Below, one piece after another: positions 1 to 6,715 of a stretch of 56,631 nt of DNA. The notes under the pieces are model-generated. The model was not told where the DNA came from, did no database searches, and was given only the letters and a program-made list of their open reading frames with translations. The DNA is from a virus. Within the stretch, counting starts at the first letter, position 1. Each line of letters starts with the position of its first letter. Location of the stretch: positions 1-56,631 of the IMG/VR virus record IMGVR_UViG_3300045421_000607, one strand, 5' to 3'. A program made the position numbers and the translations under genes.

Positions 1-273
1 GCTCAAGGAGTATCTGTGCCAATAGCAAGTTATGCTACTAACGCAGGATTTGCTAGTCAAGCTGGATTTGCTCAACAAGCCCAATATGCTACAATCGCAG
101 GATATGCTACTAACGCAGGATATGCTAATCAAGCTGGATCTGCGCAATCATTAGCTCCAGGAGTATTTGTGTCAGTAGCAAGTTATGCTACTAACGCAGG
201 ATTTGCTAGTCAAGCTGGATTTGCTCAACAAGCCCAATATGCTACAATCGCAGGATATGCTACTAACGCAGGA
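1..273. repeat. 153-bp-period direct repeat, with a perfect 97-bp core
   Basis: Bases 24-120 and 177-273 are identical, 153 bp apart (51 codons). Similarity continues upstream to base 1 (GGAGTATCTGTGCC versus GGAGTATTTGTGTC), so the window begins inside a repeat unit. The in-frame period means unit number can change without breaking the protein. Confidence 0.9.
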
Positions 274-354
274 AGCATATCGGGTCAAAGTGTAACGACT
301 AGACAAATTAATGTATGTAACCTTGGGCAAATAACGTTTTATACGAAAAACTAA
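1..354 (+). CDS. Repeat-rich phage structural protein, 3' end (5' truncated by window)
   Basis: The frame is open from base 1, so the gene begins outside the window; an internal ATG/GTG is not needed. Nearly the whole visible part is a hexapeptide repeat of pattern [YF]-A-x-x-A-G (for example YATNAG, FASQAG, YATIAG). The last ~20 residues break the repeat (QINVCNLGQITFYTKN) and probably form a small cap. Similar Ala/Gly/Asn/Gln repeats occur in fibre-like virion proteins of marine and freshwater phages (general knowledge). The stop codon overlaps the stop of the convergent glycosyltransferase gene by 3 bp. A virion role is inferred from composition only. Confidence 0.7.
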   Translation, partial: AQGVSVPIASYATNAGFASQAGFAQQAQYATIAGYATNAGYANQAGSAQSLAPGVFVSVASYATNAGFASQAGFAQQAQYATIAGYATNAGSISGQSVTTRQINVCNLGQITFYTKN

Positions 355-1229
355 AAATTATCTTTTATTAAAAAATCTATTTTTTCTTTTACCATCTCAA
401 ATGATATTTTTTTAGAACATTCAAAAATGTCTTCTGTACCCTTTTTTCTGGGGCACCATAGCCAGTCACTTCTATCAAATCCATGCTCTTCCCAACAATT
501 TGTGCAGACATTTTTATTTATAACTCTATATGGTGTATAAAATTCAATCTTAGGATCTGTGAATCCACCTATCATTATGGTTGGTTTGTTTAGTGCCCAA
601 GAAAGCCATGATAAACCCGAACATAAACCAATAAAAAAAGAGCAATGCAATAAATCCGTGATTCTATCATGAAGAGTAAAATTTCCTTTATCTGAAGTTT
701 TATCTATTACATTCTTATGGACCCCGTGAAACATATTATGCTCAAGACTTCCATACGTTGAGTGTTGGTCTATACATACTACTTCATATCCTAAATTTCT
801 TAAATAAAAAATTGTTTGATCCCAGCCAGTAGGATTATTCCAAAACTTAGCTTGACAAGTACTTTTCGCTCCAATACAAACATAAGGGCGATTAAAATTG
901 CTTTTTTTATTTTTAATGTAAATTTTTGGCCTCAGGTCTCCAATATAATCTATTCCTAAAGAAACAGCTGCTAGATGTTGAAGTGGTAGGTGTCTTTCTC
1001 TATTATATGGATATCCACATATAGTAGTTGTGTTTAGCATATCTTTTGAATTTTTCTCAAGAAAATGTATATTATCATACATTGGGGCAAAGATTTCTGA
1101 ATTATTAATTTTGCAAAAAACATTTTTTTTAGTTTGCTGCTGATATGAATCAATATATGGCACCCAAGCTATAGAATCTCCTAAACCTGCTTGTCCATTA
1201 ATTTGTATATTTGATTCTTTGGTATTCAT
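351..1229 (-). CDS. TibC-like protein O-heptosyltransferase (GT9-type fold)
   Basis: 292 residues. The C-terminal half has the features of the autotransporter O-heptosyltransferase family (TibC/AAH type): WNNPTGWDQ near 130, the nucleotide-sugar-binding stretch GLCSGLSWLSWAL near 201-213, GGFTDP near 221-226, and a four-cysteine iron-finger pattern C242-x2-C245, WCP (C259) and FEC (C271). Known relatives transfer heptose from ADP-heptose to Ser residues of repetitive surface proteins. The gene lies convergent to, and overlaps the stop of, a repetitive protein gene that could be an acceptor (inference). It is followed upstream by a 4-bp overlap with the next minus gene. GT9 heptosyltransferase acting on a glycan is the alternative. 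Confidence 0.78.
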   Translation of the reverse strand: MNTKESNIQINGQAGLGDSIAWVPYIDSYQQQTKKNVFCKINNSEIFAPMYDNIHFLEKNSKDMLNTTTICGYPYNRERHLPLQHLAAVSLGIDYIGDLRPKIYIKNKKSNFNRPYVCIGAKSTCQAKFWNNPTGWDQTIFYLRNLGYEVVCIDQHSTYGSLEHNMFHGVHKNVIDKTSDKGNFTLHDRITDLLHCSFFIGLCSGLSWLSWALNKPTIMIGGFTDPKIEFYTPYRVINKNVCTNCWEEHGFDRSDWLWCPRKKGTEDIFECSKKISFEMVKEKIDFLIKDNF

Positions 1230-2035
1230 AGAAACTTAGATAAAAATGGACATTTACTCTCATAAATTTTATTAACATTTTCTCTTTGTTTTTTTCTTGA
1301 GGGTATAAAAGACGTTCTAATTGATGGAATTATTGATTTTTCTGCTTTTTCTTCTTGTTTAGATATTTCTCTAACAGAGAATTCTATATTTTCATTAAGA
1401 TTGATTGGCAACATCTTCACTATAGATATTCCTGCTGGAAAAAAAACGCTACTCCCGGCTTTTTTATGTATTTGTAAATTAATATTTAGATGTCTTCCAT
1501 ATTGAGGATTCCATATCCCTGGAACAGCTGAAAACCAAGGATTATCTGAGTAAAAAACCGGCAGCAATAAGAACGCCCATCCTTTTGACATTTTAGCTCT
1601 CCAGGGAGTAACGATTTTAACTATTGTTGGAAAAGTGTCTTCTCTAGAAGTACAAAAAGCGGGAAATTGATTTGCTGTGTGAAATTGTATTTCCGGTTCA
1701 ATAAGTTTAGCGTTTTCATTAAAAAATGATAACTGATTAGGCTGGTGCCATTTAAAGGATCCATCAGGATTTAGAAATAATGATATGTCTTGCCAGGTTT
1801 TTAAATGAAAACCAAGATCCATTACGCCTCTGATGCCTGGGCATTTTTCTATAGAAAATCTAGACGCAGTAGGCACTTTATTTTCTTCTAGCCATTGCTT
1901 TGAATTTGCAGCGTGTTCTTTTACCCATTTTGGTAGTGGTTCTTTTCTAGCATAAATCGGTGGATTTATCTTTTCTAAGCCTTGACAAATATTGTAAAAT
2001 TCTATTTTAGGTTTTTTTTTAAAATTAAAAAACAT
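1226..2035 (-). CDS. Conserved phage protein of unknown function
   Basis: 269 residues, no signal peptide or membrane segment. I recognise the pattern as one that recurs in large phages: KCPGIRG near 64-70, GFHLKTWQD, TPWRAKMSKGWAFLLLPVFY near 145-165, VPGIWNP and LNINLQIH. It is Trp- and Pro-rich with a central beta-type domain and a basic C-terminal tail with Lys/Arg runs. A DUF6065-type assignment is possible but not secure. It overlaps the O-heptosyltransferase gene by 4 bp and the upstream small gene by 1 bp, so the three are probably translated together. No catalytic motif can be named. Confidence 0.65.
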   Translation of the reverse strand: MFFNFKKKPKIEFYNICQGLEKINPPIYARKEPLPKWVKEHAANSKQWLEENKVPTASRFSIEKCPGIRGVMDLGFHLKTWQDISLFLNPDGSFKWHQPNQLSFFNENAKLIEPEIQFHTANQFPAFCTSREDTFPTIVKIVTPWRAKMSKGWAFLLLPVFYSDNPWFSAVPGIWNPQYGRHLNINLQIHKKAGSSVFFPAGISIVKMLPINLNENIEFSVREISKQEEKAEKSIIPSIRTSFIPSRKKQRENVNKIYESKCPFLSKFL

Positions 2036-2223
2036 TATTTTGTTAAAACTTTTGGGTCAAATAAAGAGATTACTTTATTCATTTCTGGTACCTCGGCTCC
2101 TTTTAAATCTGCCCTAGCCAAATATTTAAAAAGTAGCTCTAATTCTCTTCTGGAGATTTTTACGTTAAAAACCTCATCTTCTTGCTGCCTGACATTGTCT
2201 TGATTATCATTTTGAGTTGTCAT
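2035..2223 (-). CDS. Small hypothetical protein (62 aa)
   Basis: 62 residues, acidic and Gln/Asn-rich at the start, then an amphipathic helix (SRRELELLFKYLARADLKG). Accepted as a gene because it sits in a tight operon: its ATG lies inside the end of the 2207-2992 gene (17-bp overlap) and its stop shares one base with the next start. The plus-strand reading of the same bases is a shadow. Function unknown. Confidence 0.55.
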   Translation of the reverse strand: MTTQNDNQDNVRQQEDEVFNVKISRRELELLFKYLARADLKGAEVPEMNKVISLFDPKVLTK

Positions 2224-2992
2224 ATTTTTTTATCCTTTCTATGAGTTCGAATATTTTATTCTTTGGTATGTCCCGTAAAGAAGATATACCATCTATATTC
2301 TCTTTGAGAAGCTTATTTTTTAAAATATTAAATGTAATATTTTTTTCTTTCATGAGTTTATCTAATAAATTATAAGGAGAAGTTGGATTTTCTACAAAAG
2401 TATTTTCTTCTATAATTTTAGCGTCTCCAAGTTCTTCCTGACCGACAATATTAATCTTTAAGAAATTTCTCACACACCTAACAAAAGCTCTATTCTCTGC
2501 AATTGCTGCTAAAAAGTACCTAGCAAAACTTTTTGTATTATTAATAGATGCATCCGCTAAAGACTCAAAAGATATTTCTCTATTCGCTGTTTCATAATTT
2601 GGAATCCAGGTTATTCTACAGGATGTTGCAAAATAGCCATCTGATGCCGCCACTACGTTATAAGTTACATTCGTGTAGCCTCTAATTTGAGCCAACTCCT
2701 TGATGCCTCCCAATAAAATAAGAAGGTCTTTATCATCTAGCTTTGAAACATCTGTTTCTTGGGTCTTTTGTCTATTTGGCACTAGATATTGAGGCTTGAC
2801 CATTCCTCTCCAGTTAATCGTGCCGTCTTCGTTGTATATATAGCTTACATCATGATTATTAATAAGGCCATATTTATTTCTTGAAAAGATTTTGCTTGGT
2901 ATATTACATTCTTCCGGCAAACTCATATAAGATTGGATAACATTGTCTCCAGATCCTTTAATATCTATAGATTTGGTAGAGTCTTCGAGCAT
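2207..2992 (-). CDS. Candidate single-strand annealing / Rad52-like recombination protein
   Basis: 261 residues. N-terminal part has the INWRGMVKPQYLVPN pattern typical of a phage family; the centre (about 95-190) reads as strands plus a helix ending in ARYFLAAIAENRAFVRCVRNFL, similar in layout to the Rad52/Sak3 core where a helix carrying an Arg-rich ALKRALR-like stretch follows a beta sheet. The C-terminal ~70 residues are helical with a small helix-hairpin-like end (SLRDIPKNKIFELIERIKKY). Annealing activity is inference from pattern, not motif-proven. It has a perfect consensus promoter immediately upstream with only 6 nt between the -10 box and ATG, suggesting early expression. Confidence 0.4.
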   Translation of the reverse strand: MLEDSTKSIDIKGSGDNVIQSYMSLPEECNIPSKIFSRNKYGLINNHDVSYIYNEDGTINWRGMVKPQYLVPNRQKTQETDVSKLDDKDLLILLGGIKELAQIRGYTNVTYNVVAASDGYFATSCRITWIPNYETANREISFESLADASINNTKSFARYFLAAIAENRAFVRCVRNFLKINIVGQEELGDAKIIEENTFVENPTSPYNLLDKLMKEKNITFNILKNKLLKENIDGISSLRDIPKNKIFELIERIKKYDNSK

Positions 2993-2998
2993 AAATAA

Positions 2999-3027
2999 AT
3001 TATATATTAAATATAATTACTTGTCAA
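2999..3027 (-). promoter_or_regulatory. Consensus sigma70-type promoter, leaderless
   Basis: On the minus strand: TTGACA (3027-3022), 17-nt spacer, TATAAT (3004-2999), then TTATTT and the ATG at 2992. Transcription would start at or within a base or two of the start codon. The -35 box lies in the last codons of the preceding glycosyltransferase gene. Confidence 0.85.
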
Positions 3028-4150
3028 TAGAATATATATATAGATTCTCGTATTCTCTAGAAGAGATATCTTTCAGGAAAAGAGGCGGATTATTTATTGG
3101 TATATTTTTTTGCCAGTGATATTTTGTGCTAAATAAACCTTTCGAACTTGCCAGCACCCTTGAAGATTTAAACCAGAGATTATCCTTGCCTATTAAATCT
3201 TCTGATATTTTATTAGTTTGCTTTCTGTGAATAAGGCCAAGATCGAGATAATTTAATTTAAATTTATTTAAAATATCTTCTGGTAAATAAGAAATAATTT
3301 CATATTTTATTCCTAAGCTTTTAATATTCATAACAAATGTTGGGTCGTTTTGTTCGTCTATTTCGTATATTATTTGAATGATATTATTCCTATGCTTCAA
3401 TAAAAGATCTACGTTAATATTTTTATTTGTAATTATTATAGATCTTTTAGTAGATAAAAATGAAGCTAGCGATTCTTCATTAAATAAGTAATCCATTCTA
3501 ATAATAAGATTTGAAATTTGTTGTGGAGTAATAAAAAAGCCATCTGGTATAATCTCAAAAGTCTTATTTATATAGCTATCTCCAATATATTCTGTTTTAA
3601 TTTTCGCAGGGGGTTGTAAATTTATTAGATCTAATATTTTAAAAGCTATTTCCTCTGGTTTTATTTCATTTATTGCATCAGATTCAATTAGATTGTACGT
3701 CGGTTTGGTGTGTTCTTGCAAATAAATATTTACAATATTTAAATCTTCAGACCAGTATGGTCTTTTATTCTCAGGAGGAAAGTCTCCATATACCGTTACA
3801 ATTTTTTTGCCATAAAAAGATGCAACGTCTGCGTGAAATCCATCCACACCAAAATAAATAATTGAATTTTTAATTAGATAAGCTTTGCTTCTATAGTCTA
3901 CCTCTCTCGGTATAGAGAAGCAATTATTTAACTTTTCTCCGTTTAATTGTAAAACTTTTATACCTTCTTTTTCTAGAATTGGATTTATTATCTCTATGAC
4001 TTCTTGCCAAAATTTATATTTTTGTCTATTATTATTTTCTGGACTAAATGAGATATATTTTTGAAATGGTAGAGGAAAAAAAACATCAAAAATAAATGGT
4101 TTCCTGATCTGCGCCCCAGAATTAATTGCGTATTGTTCTAAAATATGCAT
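3017..4150 (-). CDS. Glycosyltransferase family 9-like protein (C-terminal half) with unknown extension
   Basis: 377 residues. Residues ~25-145 look like the C-terminal nucleotide-sugar-binding half of a GT9 enzyme: a strand reading KYISFSPENN, then KAYLIKNSIIYFGVDGFHADVASFYGKKIVTVYGDFPPENKR. The usual N-terminal acceptor half is missing here, but an N-terminal GT9 half is found at the end of the protein of the upstream gene (4209-6128), so the two may work together or derive from one split enzyme. Residues ~190-377 form a domain I do not recognise. There is no clear ribosome-binding site; a 17-codon remnant reading frame lies just upstream. Confidence 0.6.
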   Translation of the reverse strand: MHILEQYAINSGAQIRKPFIFDVFFPLPFQKYISFSPENNNRQKYKFWQEVIEIINPILEKEGIKVLQLNGEKLNNCFSIPREVDYRSKAYLIKNSIIYFGVDGFHADVASFYGKKIVTVYGDFPPENKRPYWSEDLNIVNIYLQEHTKPTYNLIESDAINEIKPEEIAFKILDLINLQPPAKIKTEYIGDSYINKTFEIIPDGFFITPQQISNLIIRMDYLFNEESLASFLSTKRSIIITNKNINVDLLLKHRNNIIQIIYEIDEQNDPTFVMNIKSLGIKYEIISYLPEDILNKFKLNYLDLGLIHRKQTNKISEDLIGKDNLWFKSSRVLASSKGLFSTKYHWQKNIPINNPPLFLKDISSREYENLYIYSIDK

Positions 4151-4153
4151 ATA

Positions 4154-4207
4154 TTAATTATATTTGTCTATTAATTCTCCAACGGAAATTTCACAAAATA
4201 AACTCAT
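4154..4207 (-). pseudogene. 17-codon remnant resembling the start of a DUF6165-type gene
   Basis: Minus-strand ATG at 4207 opens MSLFCEISVGELIDKYN followed by TAA. The ISVGELIDKY motif is what I recall as the N-terminal signature of DUF6165-type proteins, which continue for over 100 residues. The frame is the same as that of the downstream GT9-like gene, separated by the TAA and one codon. Either a deletion remnant or a tiny leader peptide. Confidence 0.35.
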
Positions 4208-4208
4208 A

Positions 4209-6128
4209 TTAAAAATCTTTTATATTGAAAGCTAATTTATCTTTTCCGTTATGAGTATATAAAATAGCTCTTTGAGAAGATAAATGAGGAATAAATGCTA
4301 AGTCAAAATATCCTTTATGAGGCCCATACCCTTCGAGCCATAGTGGATTATCCATTTGAGAAAAATATTGTATAACCTTGTGAATGAATGGATTACCCTC
4401 TAATATTGAAAAGAATTCTGGCTTAGTGGCAAAATATAAATAGTGGTCTGGATAATTATTTTTTATAGACTCTAGAAGAGAAGTAGAAAGAAAAATGTCT
4501 TCTTCATTTTCAGGCATAACAAATAAAATTCTTTTTGAGGGGTCTATTTGGTCGTTTAAAATTTTATTAAAATCAATATTTCCATCTTTTTGATTTTCTT
4601 GAAGTGCTACCTTCCGAAAATAATTTTCTATAGCAATTCTTGGCGTCCCCTTCTTTATTTCTTCCATCCAATATTTATGCCCATCATCCTGCTCATTAAC
4701 TTCTGGTCTTTTTAAGATATTTGTGTACATATATATTAACCATTCTGTATCGTCTTTTATGTCTGGGATCTGAAAGTAAGGATCTTTTTGAAGCTCTTCG
4801 AGTGTAAAGTCTGATTTTAGAAAAGGCGCAGAATCAATAAATTTTTCTATTTTTTCTCCTATAACTTCTACAGAATAATTTTTTATTGTCCATTCTCTCG
4901 CTTTTTTGCCCAGCTCTTCCCTTTTGTGTTTAGGCATAAGATATACTTTATTTAATTGTTTTGCTATAGAATTTGGTTTTGTAGAAGCTTTTATAAATTC
5001 TGTTCCGTGCTCCCTGTATTCGCTCCATTCTAAAGGCAAAGAGCAAGCTTCTTCACAACACATTTCTTCGCCACAAGAATAATTTGTGACTAAAGTAATT
5101 AATTCGGTTAATTTAGCTTCTTGAATTGGTATTTCCTGCCCTCCACTAGTAAATGGATGGCAATATACATCCATGAGGTTATAAATCTCATTTAATTGCT
5201 CCTCTGTAACGCCTAAAGATACGCTGGTTGTAGATTGACATTTTTCGCACCGGCAATAAGGGCAAGATACATCTTCTCCAACAAATTGTTTCACTTCATA
5301 TTTACCGCATTGACCACATGTATAAGTGGTCAAAATTTCTCTAGGATCTAATTCATATTCTTTTGTTAATTTTGGAATATTCCATCCTTCTTTCCACGAA
5401 GTATGCAAAAATAAAAATGTATTTTTTATTTTAGGATTTGATCTTTTCCATAAAGCATATCCTTCTAAGAGGTTGGGGACGCTTTTACGCAATTGATTTC
5501 TAAATACAAATCCTATTATAAATGATTCTTGATCTATATTATGCCTAGATCTTAGCGCTTTTTTTTCATTTTGAGTCAGCTTAAAAAATTTATCTGTTTC
5601 TATGGGCCCATGGATCGTCTCAACATGAGCATGACCTAGCCTATGAAGGTTCTTTGCCGCAAAGTCGCTCCAAATCCAATAATTTTTAATTTTGTCAGCT
5701 TTTTCAACCGCAGATGGAAGTATGGGCAATGAGTCCAAAGTTGTCCATAAAGCTGTTGTTATTTGATTAAACCATTTCTTTTCAATGGCAAAATCTATTC
5801 CCCATATGTCTTGGGCCGCAATATATACATCAGGCTTGATTTCGTTTATGACTTTATCTATCAGATGCGCTCCGTAGCTTGCCATTCTAAAGTTAGAAGG
5901 GTCTTTATTTAATTCTTCTAAATCAGATCTTGAGTTAGGAAGCGTACCCAAAGATTTCCATGGCGTTCTTGATAATTCTGGATGATTATAAGTTAATCCA
6001 CAGCAATAATGTATAATTTCGTATTTACTTGTGTTATACAAATATTTTAGTAACGCTTTTGATGCCCTGCCAAAACCGGTCTTTGCAAGACTAAAATCAG
6101 ATTGATATAGTAACTTCTTTTTTTTCAC
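4209..6128 (-). CDS. Multidomain glycosyltransferase: GT4 with zinc ribbon, DUF4214-like, GT9 N-half
   Basis: 639 residues. N-terminal ~440 residues are a GT-B (GT4) glycosyltransferase: GFGRASKALLKYL at the start, DVYIAAQDIWG, a strand IIGFVFRNQLRKSVPNLLEGY, and the donor-site region DVYCHPFTSGGQEIPIQEA. A Cys-rich zinc-ribbon insertion (CGQC, CPYCRCEKC; about 268-297) sits in the C-terminal Rossmann half. About 464-513 resembles DUF4214 (YMYTNILKRPEV...YWMEEIKKG). The last ~107 residues resemble a GT9 N-terminal half (RILFVMPENEEDIFLSTSLL, then LEGNPFIHKVI) but stop before the second half. It follows the 6132-6680 gene with a 3-bp gap. Substrates unknown. Confidence 0.75.
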   Translation of the reverse strand: MKKKKLLYQSDFSLAKTGFGRASKALLKYLYNTSKYEIIHYCCGLTYNHPELSRTPWKSLGTLPNSRSDLEELNKDPSNFRMASYGAHLIDKVINEIKPDVYIAAQDIWGIDFAIEKKWFNQITTALWTTLDSLPILPSAVEKADKIKNYWIWSDFAAKNLHRLGHAHVETIHGPIETDKFFKLTQNEKKALRSRHNIDQESFIIGFVFRNQLRKSVPNLLEGYALWKRSNPKIKNTFLFLHTSWKEGWNIPKLTKEYELDPREILTTYTCGQCGKYEVKQFVGEDVSCPYCRCEKCQSTTSVSLGVTEEQLNEIYNLMDVYCHPFTSGGQEIPIQEAKLTELITLVTNYSCGEEMCCEEACSLPLEWSEYREHGTEFIKASTKPNSIAKQLNKVYLMPKHKREELGKKAREWTIKNYSVEVIGEKIEKFIDSAPFLKSDFTLEELQKDPYFQIPDIKDDTEWLIYMYTNILKRPEVNEQDDGHKYWMEEIKKGTPRIAIENYFRKVALQENQKDGNIDFNKILNDQIDPSKRILFVMPENEEDIFLSTSLLESIKNNYPDHYLYFATKPEFFSILEGNPFIHKVIQYFSQMDNPLWLEGYGPHKGYFDLAFIPHLSSQRAILYTHNGKDKLAFNIKDF

Positions 6129-6131
6129 TTA

Positions 6132-6680
6132 TCACCAAAGGTCGCCCTCTTCAGGGCCTTCAGCTTTTTCTGTAGATTTATCTTGATCTTTAGGACTATT
6201 TTTTAATTTTTTAATTATTTCGATTCTTTGAGATTCAAACACAGAGCCCAAAGCGTATTGCAAAAACTCTTTAAGAAGTCTGGCTTCATTAAAATAAAAA
6301 CCTATTAGGTAAGATTGCTTGTTTTCGCTATTTTGCTTGTCTGTTTTATTTACGATATAAGAGAAACCTACTTGTTTATCGTCTCTAATATATGGACTAA
6401 GTTTAATTTGGGTAGATTGTTTTTCTGAACTATGATACGCAGAAAATTCGGTATTTCTTTCTAGTGCATCAAGTAGTCCGGCGGCCTCTGTAAGCGCAAA
6501 TTTAATTTTTACGCTTTTATTAGGATTATTTTGATTTTCAGAGAATGATCCTATTTTTTTTGCATCATTCCAAGAGCTCTGTTTAATTAATGAGCTCCAA
6601 ATTGATTCGTCCTTTGAATTGACTGAGAAGCTACACGCCGTCCCTGTATTTTTGCTATTAGGTTTATAAAATGATATCAT
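6132..6680 (-). CDS. Candidate phage ssDNA-binding protein with acidic C-terminal tip
   Basis: 182 residues. Begins FYKPNSKNTGTACSFSVNSKD and continues with strand-rich sequence including VKIKFALTEAAGLLDALERNTEFSAYH, a pattern I associate with a conserved family in large phages. The C-terminus is a charged linker ending EGPEEGDLW, an acidic tip with a terminal aromatic residue, as in single-strand binding proteins that recruit replication partners. Binding activity is inferred, with no diagnostic motif. It has its own promoter with a 6-nt spacing to the ATG and lies beside the DNA polymerase gene, which fits a replication role. Confidence 0.45.
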   Translation of the reverse strand: MISFYKPNSKNTGTACSFSVNSKDESIWSSLIKQSSWNDAKKIGSFSENQNNPNKSVKIKFALTEAAGLLDALERNTEFSAYHSSEKQSTQIKLSPYIRDDKQVGFSYIVNKTDKQNSENKQSYLIGFYFNEARLLKEFLQYALGSVFESQRIEIIKKLKNSPKDQDKSTEKAEGPEEGDLW

Positions 6681-6686
6681 TTATAT

Positions 6687-6715
6687 ATATTAAAACGAAA
6701 TAAACATTTTGTCAA
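6687..6715 (-). promoter_or_regulatory. Sigma70-type promoter, leaderless
   Basis: Minus strand: TTGACA (6715-6710), 17-nt spacer, TAATAT (6692-6687), six bases, then ATG at 6680. The TTGACA contains the TGA stop codon of the upstream polymerase gene. Confidence 0.7.

Noticed and set aside
1982-2203. 73-codon plus-strand frame
   Set aside because: Antisense to two well-packed minus-strand genes, with low-complexity composition.
4150-4154. Stop-codon reassignment joining the DUF6165-like remnant to the GT9-like gene
   Set aside because: TAA, TAG and TGA all end well-recognised genes elsewhere in the window, so a remnant or leader is more likely than readthrough.
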